From NCBI RefSeq assembly GCF_963678635.1, contig NC_087062.1, forward strand, positions 95,209,845-95,273,844: a stretch of 64,000 bases of DNA. Reading direction: 5' to 3'. Position 1 is the first letter of the stretch; each line of letters opens with the position of its first letter. This DNA comes from Symsagittifera roscoffensis (Eukaryota > Xenacoelomorpha > Acoela > Convolutidae). The notes below the pieces were generated by a model. It saw only the letters and a program-made list of their open reading frames with translations, searched no databases and was not told the origin of the DNA. The translations under genes were made by a program, and so were the position numbers. This document shows, in pieces, positions 23,982 to 35,900 of the stretch.

Positions 23982-25375
23982 AATTTTTGCGTAACAAAAA
24001 ACCCGATAAAATAAGAGTTCTATTGAAACTTCAATCGAAACTTTTTCATTTCTCTTGATAACACAACAACGATAATCTGAAGCAGTTATACTTATACAAT
24101 GACATTTTATCAGGTTTTTACAAAAAAAATGGAACTCAACAAATAAAATCGGCTATTTTAGGATCTTCACGCTTCAAAGGCTTGATTCTAACATTCAAAT
24201 CATAAATTAGAGAACGAAAACTGTTTTCTCCATTACAACAACTTAAACACTTATTAACCTTAAATAAATACTAAAAGGTATAATGCTACAAAAAAGTCAT
24301 TGCAAAAAAAAAGAATCATATCCCAGTTGGTCCAGAGATTGGGACTTATGGCTCTCAACCACTTGATCCGGGTTCGACTCTCGTACAGGGAAAGTGCAAT
24401 CACCGAAATAAAAATGAATATCAACTGGTAATATTTCTACTGGCAAAGTTTATTTCGTCCCTAGAACAAACTCTCATATCAACTGAGAAAACTTCCAAAA
24501 CTTGGACGTAAAACATTTCCATTGCAACAACGACTTTACATCGAATCCAAGAAATAATTAGCAGTTAATAAGCTAATTACCAGCTCGAGACGACAACTTA
24601 CTATGAAGCTAAAATTAAACATCCTGTAGCAGCAAAGGAAAACAAAAACAATAGTTTTTTCTCAAACGAATAAGCGGTTAGTTCTTGTGGCACTTCAGTT
24701 TCTTCTTGAACCAGCGAGTAAAACTTTGCGGAAAAAAGCGTTCCGCTGAAACTTCAATCAGAACTTAGTTTTCCTCTAGACTATAGCACATCAATCTATC
24801 GATTCAATCATCGATTCCCAAAAAGCAAAATTGAATAACAAATGAAAAAAACTCAAACTGCAATTTTTAAAATCTTAAAACCTCAAATATTCGACTAAGC
24901 ATAATGTTCACGTTATAACTCATCCTAATAGCTGCTTTCTTTATCGAAAAAAAAACAAGCTCCTAAAATTTAAGCACAACCATTAGGCACACTTTAATCA
25001 TAATAAACAAACCAGTCCGCAGTTTTTAAAGTTGCAAAACCTCAAACATATGATTACGCTCAACGTTCACATTATAACTCATACCAAAAAATGCTTGCTG
25101 TTTCGAATTTGAAACACATTCTATTAGTCTACGGTTAACCTTTAAAAGCATAAGGAATTAAAACACTGATAGGATGGCTATCATCTACAAGGCTAGAGTT
25201 CGACACTCGCACTGGGAAATTACTGCGAATCAAAGAAATTATATGCATAACATTCACATTATAACTAATGCGAAAAATTGTTCCCTTTATCGAACTAAAA
25301 ACAACAACTAACAACCTCCAATTAATCTTTAAAGTCATAAAGAACTAAAAAAATGATTTCATATCTTAGCCTATA

Positions 25376-25447
25376 TCAAAGTTGGTCTAGTGGTTAGGAT
25401 TTGTGACTTTCACCCACAAGACCAGGTTTCAACTACCGGACTGAGAA
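25376..25447 (+). pseudogene. tRNA-Glu(TTC)-like, decayed
   Basis: Loop CTTTCAC and A box remain; the acceptor is TCAAAGT/ACTGAGA and the B box is destroyed (GGTTTCAACTA). Confidence 0.5.
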
Positions 25448-26115
25448 AGTGCAATAAGGAAATAAGAAAACAGAAAATTAGTAATAATTCTACCCGCAAA
25501 AAAAAATTTTTTCCTCCCTGAAACACAAACTCTCCAATCAACTGAGAAAGACTCCAAATCTAAAACGTAAGCTTTTGCCACTGCAACAACGCCTTTAATT
25601 CGACTCCGAGAAATTATTCTCTTAACTGCAGAGCTAATAAGCATCTCGAGAACATACTAAGAAGCTGAACCAAAAGATCATGTAGCAGTTAAAAAACACA
25701 ATATTTCTTTTCCAATGAATTCAGCGGTTAGGACTTGTGGCTCTTCATAAGTCAAAAGTCCGAATCCTGGACTGAGACTAACCTTTGAAAAATTGTGCAA
25801 AAAAATAGCTCAGTTGAAACCTCAACGGGACTTACTTTTTCTCCAGACTAAAAAACATCAGTCTTTCAAAGAATTGATACAATGTCAGCTGAACACACTT
25901 TAATCACAACAAACAAACTCAGCCCGCGTTTTTGAATTCTCAAAACTTCAAATATTTGCAAACGCATAACTTTAAACTCATACAAATTATTGTTTCTCTT
26001 ATCAAACAACGAAATCTGTTTTCTGTGTAGAAAAAAACATGAACACATTAAAACCTCAAAAAAAACCTAAAACACATAAAGCAACAAAACATTAATTGCA
26101 AACCAAAGCCAAACT

Positions 26116-26187
26116 TCCCAGTTGGTCTAGCGGTTAGGATTTGTAGCTTTTAAGCATGTGGCTTGGGTTCGACTCCCAGACTGGCAA
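26116..26187 (+). pseudogene. tRNA-like copy with TTT in the anticodon position
   Basis: Near copy of 20708: loop CTTTTAA, B box GGTTCGACTCC, same ACTGGCA acceptor strand. The flanks from about 26,060 to 26,330 match 20,650 to 20,930, so the two are a segmental duplication within the array. Confidence 0.55.
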
Positions 26188-26517
26188 GTTTATCCGAAAA
26201 AAAAGAATTCTAACATAACAATTCTATTGAAACTTCAATCGGAATTTGCTTATTCCTCTTGATAACACAACATGGATATCCTAAGGCAATTATACCTATA
26301 CATGGCCATTTTCGCAGTTTTTTCGAAAACGGAAATTAAAAAAAAATCTGGTTTTTTAAAATCTAAATGCTTCAGACGCATGATTTTAACATTCACACCT
26401 TAAACCAAACAACGAAATCTGTTTTATATTGTAAAACAACATAAACACGATATAACCTCAAATAAATCCTAAAAGGCATAGAGAAACAAAACAGTGATTG
26501 CATAACGAAAAATAACA

Positions 26518-26589
26518 TCTCAGTTGGTCTAGTGGTAAGGAATTGCGGCTCTAACCCACATGGCCCGGTTTCCACTCCGGGACTGGGAC
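26518..26589 (+). pseudogene. tRNA-Glu(CTC)-like, decayed, last copy of the array
   Basis: TCTCAGT/ACTGGGA, loop CTCTAAC, and a B box changed to GGTTTCCACTCC. Confidence 0.5.
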
Positions 26590-26809
26590 AGTGCAATCGC
26601 GAAGTTACAAAACTAAAAATTAGCAATATTTCTAGAAGCAAAAACGTTTTCCGCCCTATAACACAAAGTCTGCAATCAACTGAGAAAATCACCAACTCAT
26701 GGACGTAAGCCATAGCCGATGCAACAACGGCTACTTACCGAATCCATATAACGTTCACATTATAACTCATACAATTATTTGCTTCCTTTATTGAACTAAA
26801 AACAAGCTC

Positions 26810-26995
26810 CTAACAATCTCCCATTAATGCATAATTCAAATTTTGCTCAATTAATGCATAATACATTAGTTTATTTGGTAATATTGACAGTTCTACTTTT
26901 ATTGACCAATTAGCTTCTAAAAGTTGATATTTTTCTGATCTTGAACCCTTTCTGCTCTTAAACCATTCTGCTAACTGCTCCGCTTCCAAGAGCAC
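26810..26995 (-). CDS. coiled-coil gene, probable last exon
   Basis: Acceptor CTTATTCAAAG, then 61 codons and TAG, phase 0. The product runs from VLLEAEQLAEWFKSRKGSRS to YALMGDC. It is the first in-frame acceptor after exon 35, 204 bp downstream. The stop and an AATAAA 15 to 25 bp beyond it fall in sequence of the decayed tRNA array (CTCCTAACAATCTCC). It could instead be skipped for an exon further left. Confidence 0.55.
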   Translation of the reverse strand: MLLEAEQLAEWFKSRKGSRSEKYQLLEANWSIKVELSILPNKLMYYALIEQNLNYALMGDC

Positions 26996-29900
26996 CTTTG
27001 AATAAGTCACAGACAAACAGATTAAGTACTTTTTGATGGAATATTCCATCAATTTGGAGACGGTTCAGCAATTACAATAGGCTCAGCAGCAAGCCGGATA
27101 AAGCTCATTCTGCTGAAAACAGAGGCGAAGCTGCTTTTCGCACACAAAAATGCCAAATGGGAGCTTTCACTTGGCAAGAAAATGCAAACAAAAACTTACC
27201 TGATAGTTATTGTTATCTGATTCCAGCATTTCTTCTGGATTGGGACTGGCAGGTTGTGACTCGATTATGACCATATCATCTTCGTCCGAAACCTCTTCCG
27301 CGTCTTCAGGCAGCGATAAAACTTGATCAAGTATTGGTCTTTGTTGCTTTTCATGTGACGGCGCATGCATTGTCTTGCTCGACTCAATTGGATTCGGACT
27401 ATCAAAGAGCTTAGGTTCGCTTTCTTCAGTATGTGAAATAGTTTCTACAATCTCGGTTTCATAGCTTTGTATCAGTTTCTGAAACATAGCACCATAGGCA
27501 ATGGCACAAAGCTTAGTATATAAAACTTTTAGTAAATAAATTTCTACCCCCTGCCGACCCAAAGCGTCGCCCCTTGGGTACTTTTCAAGAAATCCATTTT
27601 TGGCCGACCGAACCTAAAATTTTTCTAAAAGCACCAATATATACTAACTTTGCGGAGCGCGTGCCAAAAACAAACGCAATTTTTTTGTCAAAATTTTCCA
27701 AAAAGTTCCCAAAAACGGCTTTTTTACCTGTTTTTCAAAAATTTGCCTGCGGCGCAGAAAAATTGGCCAAAACAGCGCGCCTTTTTACTGCTCTAGGAGA
27801 GCTCAGAAAATCGCTTTTGGTCGACCCAAAAAAAGGTCGACCAAATTTTCGACATTTTTTGAAAATCCGCCCATACCCCCCCCCCCCCTTCGAGAAAATC
27901 CTAGATCCGCCCCTGGGTAGCATCATGTGTTTTTGTTTAAATCAGGAACATATTTGCGTTTCTTTGTTCACGTTTGATGGTTTCATGAGGGTTGAATTCA
28001 AATTTCTGAAACAACTCACGGGAATACTTTCATTTTGCTCTAAAAGCTGATTTTGATGTTGATTGTTCTGTTTTCGCAGTTGTTCCGCCTTATCTTCTTG
28101 AGCCAGCAGCTGTTCCTTTAAATCCTAATCCAAAAATTACTCTTCTTTTTTTCCAATTAGTTTAACGAAGGAAACAAAAAAGAACATAGAAGCGTGCAAC
28201 AGATTCAAAGACAGTATGGGATCAAAAGAAGATCCGAGATTGCAATACCAGAATATGTCACCAACACAACACGACTTTCCGATTGATTTTCACGTAATTC
28301 TTTTTTTTGTAAACCCATACCATGAAATAACTTGATGACTTACTAGTTCTACTACCAGAACATCAATATTTATTAGCTGCCCGGGTATTTTTCGAATTAT
28401 ATATTGTCGGAAAAAAGCAAAAAATTTTAGAAAAAACGTTCATCAGCTAAGGAGCTTCGATATCTTTCTACTGAACCACAAAAAGAAAAGAAAAAGTGCA
28501 AACCTTCAGTTTCTCATCGAGTAGCTCGCACTCAGTCTTCCAGTACTGCACTTCGCTCACTGAGCCGAATTCTCGCTCGGCCGACAACTCTGATGACGTC
28601 ATCGGCCTATGTTCAGTAGCATCCACTGAGGATGACGCGACACTGCTACTGACAATGAATCGGTTAAGCCGCTCTACTTGTGAAGAAAGAGTTTCGCTTT
28701 CAACTGTCTTGGAGCGCAGCTGCAATTTCAGCTCCTTAAAACAAACAGTCTTTTAGATTTTGTGGATCTACTTAACAATCTCACTTTCAGAGAAAGAGGG
28801 GAAATTGTAAAGAAGATTAAATCTGCGAACTTCTGACCAATCAGAATGCAGCAAAAATTGGATTTTTTACTTCTGCTAATTTAAGCTTGTGCTAATTTAG
28901 TGTTTTTGTTTAGAGGGAAAGATTCTTTAATAAATACTATAAAGGCAGGGGTGGATCTAGGCTTTTCTCGAGGGAGAATTATAAAAAAAAATTTGAAAAC
29001 ATTAATTTTCATTTTTTTAGGTCGACCAAAGATCAACAGTACAAAATCTTTCAGATGGTACAAAAATTTCGACAATGGCTAATTAGGACGTCGAATATTG
29101 ACTGAATAAAAAACCACACCAAACATAAATATTCCACGCTTTCTTCGAAAGTCGGAACAACTACAAGAGTAATGAAAATTTTCAACGCTGAAAACCCCTC
29201 ATGCCAAAAGTACCGAATGCCCGGAAATTATCTCAGCCAATCAAATTTCAGAATTCCAAAATTTCGTAATTTGGCTCAATTAGTTGGGTTTCTACAATTA
29301 CAAACATGGAACTACATTTGGAGCTAAATCTGAACCTCAATGATTAACTCGGGATCAGAAACAATATTCCGAGAGTCCATTGAGACCCGATCACTTTCTT
29401 TCTGTTGCTCGAGCTCATTTTGGATTAGACTGGCCAATTGGCTGTCATCGTTCACTTGCGCATTCTGTCTGCACATCTCGAGCGTCGACATCAGTTCGTT
29501 TATCTTCGCTTCCTTCCTCAGCAGTTCTGCTTCAAGCTAAAAAAAAAAAGTTAAGTATTTCAGCACCCCGTGACCGTTTAGCAGATAAAATTCACGCCCA
29601 ATGGTGAATCTTAACTTTAAAAAACAAGCAAAAATTGGTCGAAATTCAAAAAAGCTCTTGATCTTCAAACTCAAATGATCTCTCTAAATTTTTCAAAATT
29701 TCCGCCACTGTTTAGTTAGTTTTCAAAAAAAACGGGCTAGCTCTTGATCTCTTTCTGGCTACCTCTTTCTGGCGGCTGGGAGAAACTGTTCTCTCCGCTT
29801 CAGCTCTTTGACCAGAAGGAACTGGCAGTCTAGACGGCTGGGGTAAATTACTTGTGCCACTAGTCCTTCCAGGAGATAACTGCGACTGCTGAGGTCCAAT

Positions 29901-32900
29901 TTGGCCCGCTTGATGAGTAGAGGGGGATGAGTCATCAACGGTGGCTTCATGTGCCACTGAGAAGTAGTCACTGTCCCTTGCTGACTCCAAATTCGACTCC
30001 TAAAACGCAAAAATTCCCGGACTGTAATATTCTCAAATAATCAATTTTGAAGGAATTTGATCCTCAGTTTTTATACACCCGATTTTGAAGTAAATTGTTA
30101 CGGACCTTGTTTTAACCCTTGAGTTAGCCACTCAACCCTGGTGTTGATGAATAGGCTCAGAAATTTTTAATCCATATGAATAATTAAAGATTAAATTCAA
30201 AAGTTGTAGGTACTAACACTCTTGCCGGTGCACTCGGAAATTTCGTCGATGTCAGAGAGATTTGCCGCCTGGTTATTCTGACTGAACTCGTCAGTCGCTT
30301 CGCTCAGTTCAGACTCGGGTCGACTTTGGAGACCTCTCTCGGGGAGCTGTAACACGAATGCTCTAATAAAGCGTGAGAACAACCCTATCAAAAATTGGAA
30401 TACGTTTTTTGATGTAACTTCTGTGACACTGAATTATCCATGTTGAGGGCTAATCAAACAGTGTCAAGGAACATAAAAAAGTTTTCCACTACCTAAACGA
30501 AAGAACTTCTTGCTCGAAATTAGACTAAAACTCAAATTTCAAATCGATATTTCTCGACTCTAGGATAACTTTTTGAAGACTTATTTGAATATTTTTAGAA
30601 AGTTTTAACGTCGTTCGCATCACGACTGAAAGGGTTTGAAAAATCTATATCACTCGGCCAAATCCGATGATTATTTGTGGTAGCTGATTTTTCGAGGAAA
30701 ACAAAAAAAAATAAAACAGAACCGAATACAAGCTCCTTCCCATTTTCAGTGGTCGGAGCAATGATTATTTTAACGCATAGCAATTTGGATTAAATGGCAA
30801 AACACAAACAAGTCGCGCTTTCGTGAACCTTCATCATAGAAAAAACAAGACTGCTCGTATATCAAGGCAAAGCCCTGAAGTTTCCGTCTGTCCCTTAATC
30901 CACATCGAATAGTTTTTGGGAAAAGAAAATGTTGAAATTCTATAAATTTTGGACAATATCAAAGTGTGAAAAATATCAGTGAGAAATGTTGAGTCGTAAA
31001 AAATTAATACGACCAATCTGATTAGCTAGCCTCAATTCAATTTGGAGCGATTTTTTTGTGGGAGATAATTCGCCAGGCATAAATAATTCGCGTTACGCTC
31101 TCAGCAATATGAATAAATTCTTCAATGCGCGCATAATTTAGTCCAGAATGTGGCTTATTTCGCATTTTTCAAACCCCCAAAACTTTACAAAAAAATCGAA
31201 AGTAAACTATTTTTTTTACATTTGACCTCAGGAAGTCGGGTAAAAAATGGGGTAAAAAAAAATTTGCCGAAAACTATTGTTCCGATCGGCAAAAATTTAC
31301 CGAATAAAAAAACCACACCGAGGATGAATATTCCGTTTTCTTCGAAAGTCGGAACAAAAACATGAAAAACGCAGCGCATAATTAAGTCTGGCAAATTAAC
31401 AATTTGTCAAAAATTGAAACTTCAAAGCTTTCAACAAAAAAAAGATAACAGGGAAAACATCTTCAAAAATTTGCGCTCAGAACGTCAATATTTTGAAGGC
31501 GCATACAATTGCTCTACTAATTTGAGCTGAAAATGAGCAACAAAAATGGGCTAGAAAAAAGTTGAAACAGTGGACTGAACGAATAACACGCATAATTTAG
31601 TCCAGAACGTGGCTCATTTGGCATTTTTTCAAACCCCCAAAACTTTACAAAAAAATCGAAAGTAAACTATTTTTTTACATTTGACCTCCGGAAGTCGGGT
31701 GAAAAAATGGGGTGAAAAAAAATTTGCCGAAAACTATTGTTCCAATCGGCAAAAATTTACCGAATAAAAAAACCACACCGAGGATGAATATTCCGTTTTC
31801 TTCGAAAGTCGGAACAAAAACATGAAAAACGCAGCGCATAATTAAGTCTAGCAAACTAACAATTTGTCAAAAGTTGAAACTTCAAAGCTTTCAACAAAAA
31901 AAAGATAACAGGGAAAACATCTTCAAAAATTTGCGATCAGAACGTCAATATTTTGAAGGCGCAATCAATTGCTCTACTAATTTGAGCGGAAAATGAGCAA
32001 CCAAAATGGGCTAGAAAAAAGCTGAAACAGTGGACTGAACGAATAACAGTATGCCCAAAGCTCGTTAGTGAAATCATTTTCCCAAAACATAAATATACAA
32101 TTATACAGCAAAAAAACGCTCAAGTTCAATCCAGAAATCGATAAGTTTGCTCCATTTCGAAAACAAACAGAACAAGACTGCTCGCATGTGGGGGGATGAT
32201 TTTTGTGAAAATCATCCCCCCCACACACCATATAAAATTCAAAGTGATAACTTATGCTCCTGATAACAAACCATGTATGGCAAATAAGCTTCGCTCAACC
32301 AATTTGGAACGATTTCTCAGACGGATTAAATCTCCGCTAACGCATTAATAGCGCGAAATATATCGCGCGTTAATTGTCCCAAATTGGCCAAAATGCCAAC
32401 CTTTAAGCCCCCATACTTTACGAAAAAAGATCACAGGTAAACTATCTTTTCAAATTTAAGCTCAAAACAACAATACCTTTCGAACGATTTTTAAAAATTC
32501 CGTTAAAAATGGCTAACTAAAAGTCGAAGTTTGTCTGAAGAGAAAAACCCAACCCGAGCACAAACATTCCGTTACTTTTGTTACAAAATTCGGAACAATA
32601 ACTGTGGTTTTCTTTTTATTTTCAATTGCCGCGTTAACTTATTTAGAATATATATTGCGCATTTTTTATCAGCATTCTATTATCACCTAGCACAGGCGAT
32701 TATTTAATAGCTCAGAGATCCTTGCAAACTGAATTGAGCATATAATTTGATCTGATTAATGCGTTATTAACATATCACTTAAAACTTGCCACACAGTGTG
32801 AGGGAATTAAAACCCGCGTGCGTGGGGGAACGAATGGATCAAGCGTAACGAAACTAACGGAGTATTTGTGCTATTTTTTTCTTCAGACAAATTTCGAATT

Positions 32901-35900
32901 TTTAACTAGCCATTTTTGACGGAATTTTTTTTCAATCGTTCGAAAGGTATTGTTGTTTTCAGCTTAAATTTGATAAGATATTTTACCTGTGATCAGTTTT
33001 TATAAAATCATTGGGATTTAAAGATTGCTATTTTGGCCAAATTGGGACAATTCACGCGCGATATGTTTCGCGCTATTAACGCGTAAGCCGAGATTCAATC
33101 CGTCTTAGAAACCGTTCCAAATTAGCCGAAGTAAGATTATTTGCCATAATTGATATGTTACTACGATCAAAATTTATCACTTTGAATTTTATATGGCGTG
33201 TGGGGCGATGATTTTCACAAAAAATCTCAAATTAAAAAAAAATTCATTTTTTTTATTATATTTAGTTTTTTCAAGTTATCACTGCTCCATTGAACTTAAA
33301 AGGTAGTCGCGAGATTCAGAGCTTCGCCCTGATACGAGCAGTCTTGTTCTTTTTGTTCCGACCCTCTTATCGAAAGTAACGGAATATTTGTACTCGGGGT
33401 GGTTTTTTTTCTTCTGACAATATTCGACTTTTCAACTATCCATTTTGACAAAAAATTTTTTATATCATTCAAATAGTATTGTTGTCCTGAGCTTAAATTT
33501 GAAAGATACTTCAACTGTGATCATTTTTTGGAAAATTATTGGGATTTAAATATTGCTATTTTGGCCAAATTGGGACAGGTCACGCGCGATATATTTCGCG
33601 CTAGTAACGCGTAAGCCGGTATTAAATCCGTCTTAGAAATCGTTCCAAATTGATCGAAGTAAGATTATTTGCCATAATTGATATGTAACTACGATCATCA
33701 TTATCAATTTTAACTTAAAATGGCGTGTGGGGTGACAATTTTCACAAAAAAAAACAATCTCAAATTTGAAAAATTCATTTTAATTTTAATACATTTAATT
33801 TTTTCATGTTATTACTGCTCCATAGACCTTAAAAGGCAGTCGAAACACTCAGGGCTTCGCCCTGATACGAACAGTCTTATTAATTTTGAGCTCATTAGAT
33901 CAAGATGTTTACACAGAGGCGAAGCAGGGATTTGCGACACTTTTAAAACGAACAACAATCGCAGTATTGCCAGCAAGCTAAAAGAAATTTCGACAGAAAT
34001 CATTTTGTAAAAAAAATCAACATTTTTTGACAAAATTAAAAACATCAAATCAAAACATAGCCAACAGACAGTTGGAAAAGACTCAATGAACGCAAATACA
34101 CATAAAAAAATATTAAATTGCTTTATGAAAAATCTCAACTTTCGAATTTAAAAGATGCCCTAAAAGCTCTTTAAATTTTTAGAAAAACTTATGATTGGCT
34201 TTTTTGATAAAATTAACCCAATTTGAGAAAATTGAATCAATCAGAAAAATTAGATTTCACTTTCTAAGCTAGGGTCGATCACGTTTTTCGACCTTTTCGA
34301 TAGTGGAGTTCGTCGCCCTCCTTTAAGCAATGAAAATAAATTGAAACCTGAAAAGAAACCAAAAAACTAACCACGAAAAAGTAAATTTGAGCCTGAAAAA
34401 GTTTTCAGACTTTTCCTGAAAAAAAAACGAAAAAAAAAATCGTCGCAACATATATAAGAGTGTGAACTGCGTTCATTGTCTCTTAAAAAATTTGACAAGC
34501 ACAAACAAAAGCCTTAATTAGGATTTTTATATCATTAGCATCCGTTAGGCGACAAGACTTGAGAAAAGCCATATGCAAGTATTGTCACAAAAAGTTACAG
34601 CGCTCAGTGTTTAAGCCATAACATTCTTGAATCAATTTTCTAAAAAAAAAACATATCATTTTGCCTTTTAAGCAACAACAAAAAATTGAGCCAGGAGAAC
34701 ATAAACGGAAAGCATTATATTGATTTAAAAATTAAAACAACTTAGTCAGAACCCGAGTTGGTAAATTGATGAAATACAAGATCGACCGTCAACTCGAAAT
34801 TGCCTGAATCAGAAAATATTCCATGTTTCGAAAAGAATTATAGACAGACGAACAAAAGTCCCACAACTCAAATTTTTCCGGAAAATTTTTTCAATTTCAT
34901 ACACTAAAAATATTCCGACCGGGACTCGAGCCCCAAACATTGCGTTGCAAAGACAACTGTGATCTCTAAACCAAGTGGAAAGCAGCCTGTAATTTGTTAC
35001 GGCTCACAACAGAAAGCAATTAATAAAAAACGGAAAGTGAGCCGATAAGAACTAGAACGAAACCCAAAAATCCGAAAAAAAAAATCCAATTAATATTCAT
35101 TCAAACAATAATACATGTTATGACAGTTTTACATCAGCAATTACACATTTCATGGGAAAAGAACGTTTCTTACATATCCCTAACTTTTGCGCCTCAACTG
35201 TACTATTTTTTGAAATACCAAACTTTGCTTTTCAAATGACACAAAATAAGTTGACTGAGCCGAGATACACCGAGTCGAAGCTGCGTTTTGCACACTAGCA
35301 AGGAAACGATAAAAAAAAACAGCTCTAAGAAAGTAGAAAAAAGCCTCGAACTAATAAAAAAATGTGCTTCGTGTCCGATTCCAACCTGCAACTCCGAGAT
35401 TTGGAATCTCACGTCTTTCCTTCTCAGCCACAGACGCTCAGAGATCCGTAAACACTGGCACAAAATAAGCAGAGTACAAATGCTATGAAATTTCCCATGC
35501 TACAGATTGTGATTATAGCAAATTGCCACCAAATTAGTCATCTCTTTTAATAAACACTTTTATTTGCGAGTTAGGTTGGAAAAAAGAAGGTTTTTACTAA
35601 TACACTACGCTCGCAGAAAAAATTAGATCAGAAAAAAGTTATACTTGGATTGAAAAGAAAAGTGGTTTTATCTTGCAAAACAAGTGTTTTCTCAGCCTCA
35701 ATATTTTAAAATTCTCACATTAGTGACACCAATGATGTCTTCTTCTGATTCAGCGAGTTCATGAGTGGTTATAGTTTCAGGTTGTCCTTCCACGCCAGAA
35801 TCAAAAGTCGAAATTTTCATCTAAAATGATATCATTGAAAGCTTAACATTGAAAAACTAAAATTTATTTTTTAAGCACTGAAAACGTAGCCAACATACAG

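Larger units (their letters stand above)
425..24390 (+). repeat. type B tRNA-Glu-like series, one per monomer
   Basis: A second, diverged 72-nt tRNA-Glu-like body sits in each monomer; starts include 1926, 2794, 3551, 4290, 5804, 7294, 8048, 9538, 11022, 11774, 13263, 14017 and 15508. The best copies show TCCCAGT against ACAGGGA (one mismatch), anticodon stem TGTGG/CCACA around CTCTCAA, and GGTTCGCCTCT. The A box is changed (TGGTCAGGAGATTAG) and no T run follows. Some copies (3551, 4290 and relatives) have a shortened anticodon arm. Likely all pseudogenes. Confidence 0.7.
1..26820 (+). repeat. tandem array of ~745-bp monomers with tRNA-Glu-like genes
   Basis: About 35 head-to-tail monomers fill the left part of the window and run off its left edge. 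Each monomer holds a type A tRNA-Glu-like sequence, about 330 to 400 bp of AT-rich spacer, a type B tRNA-Glu-like sequence, and a second spacer. Conserved spacer blocks include CTTGATAACACAACAAGGAT, GTTTCCTTTATCGAAA and CCCTAGAACAGAAACTCTC. Type A starts are spaced about 740 to 760 bp apart for most of the array. Short open frames inside it recur only because the DNA recurs; none looks coding. Copies are most alike between 5.4 and 16 kb and decay after 24.5 kb. Confidence 0.95.
24560..26820 (+). repeat. decayed right edge of the tRNA array
   Basis: Monomer pieces are still readable but rearranged and diverged: decayed type A copies at 25376, 26116 and 26518, spacer words such as CTTGATAACACAACATGGAT, and repeats of AACGTTCACATTATAACTCAT. 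Short open frames here are non-coding. No gene is supported before the exon that ends at 26810. Confidence 0.7.

Noticed and set aside
1-26820. CRISPR-like array because of the regular repeats
   Set aside because: Period of about 745 bp, tRNA content and eukaryotic context; no short repeats with unique spacers.
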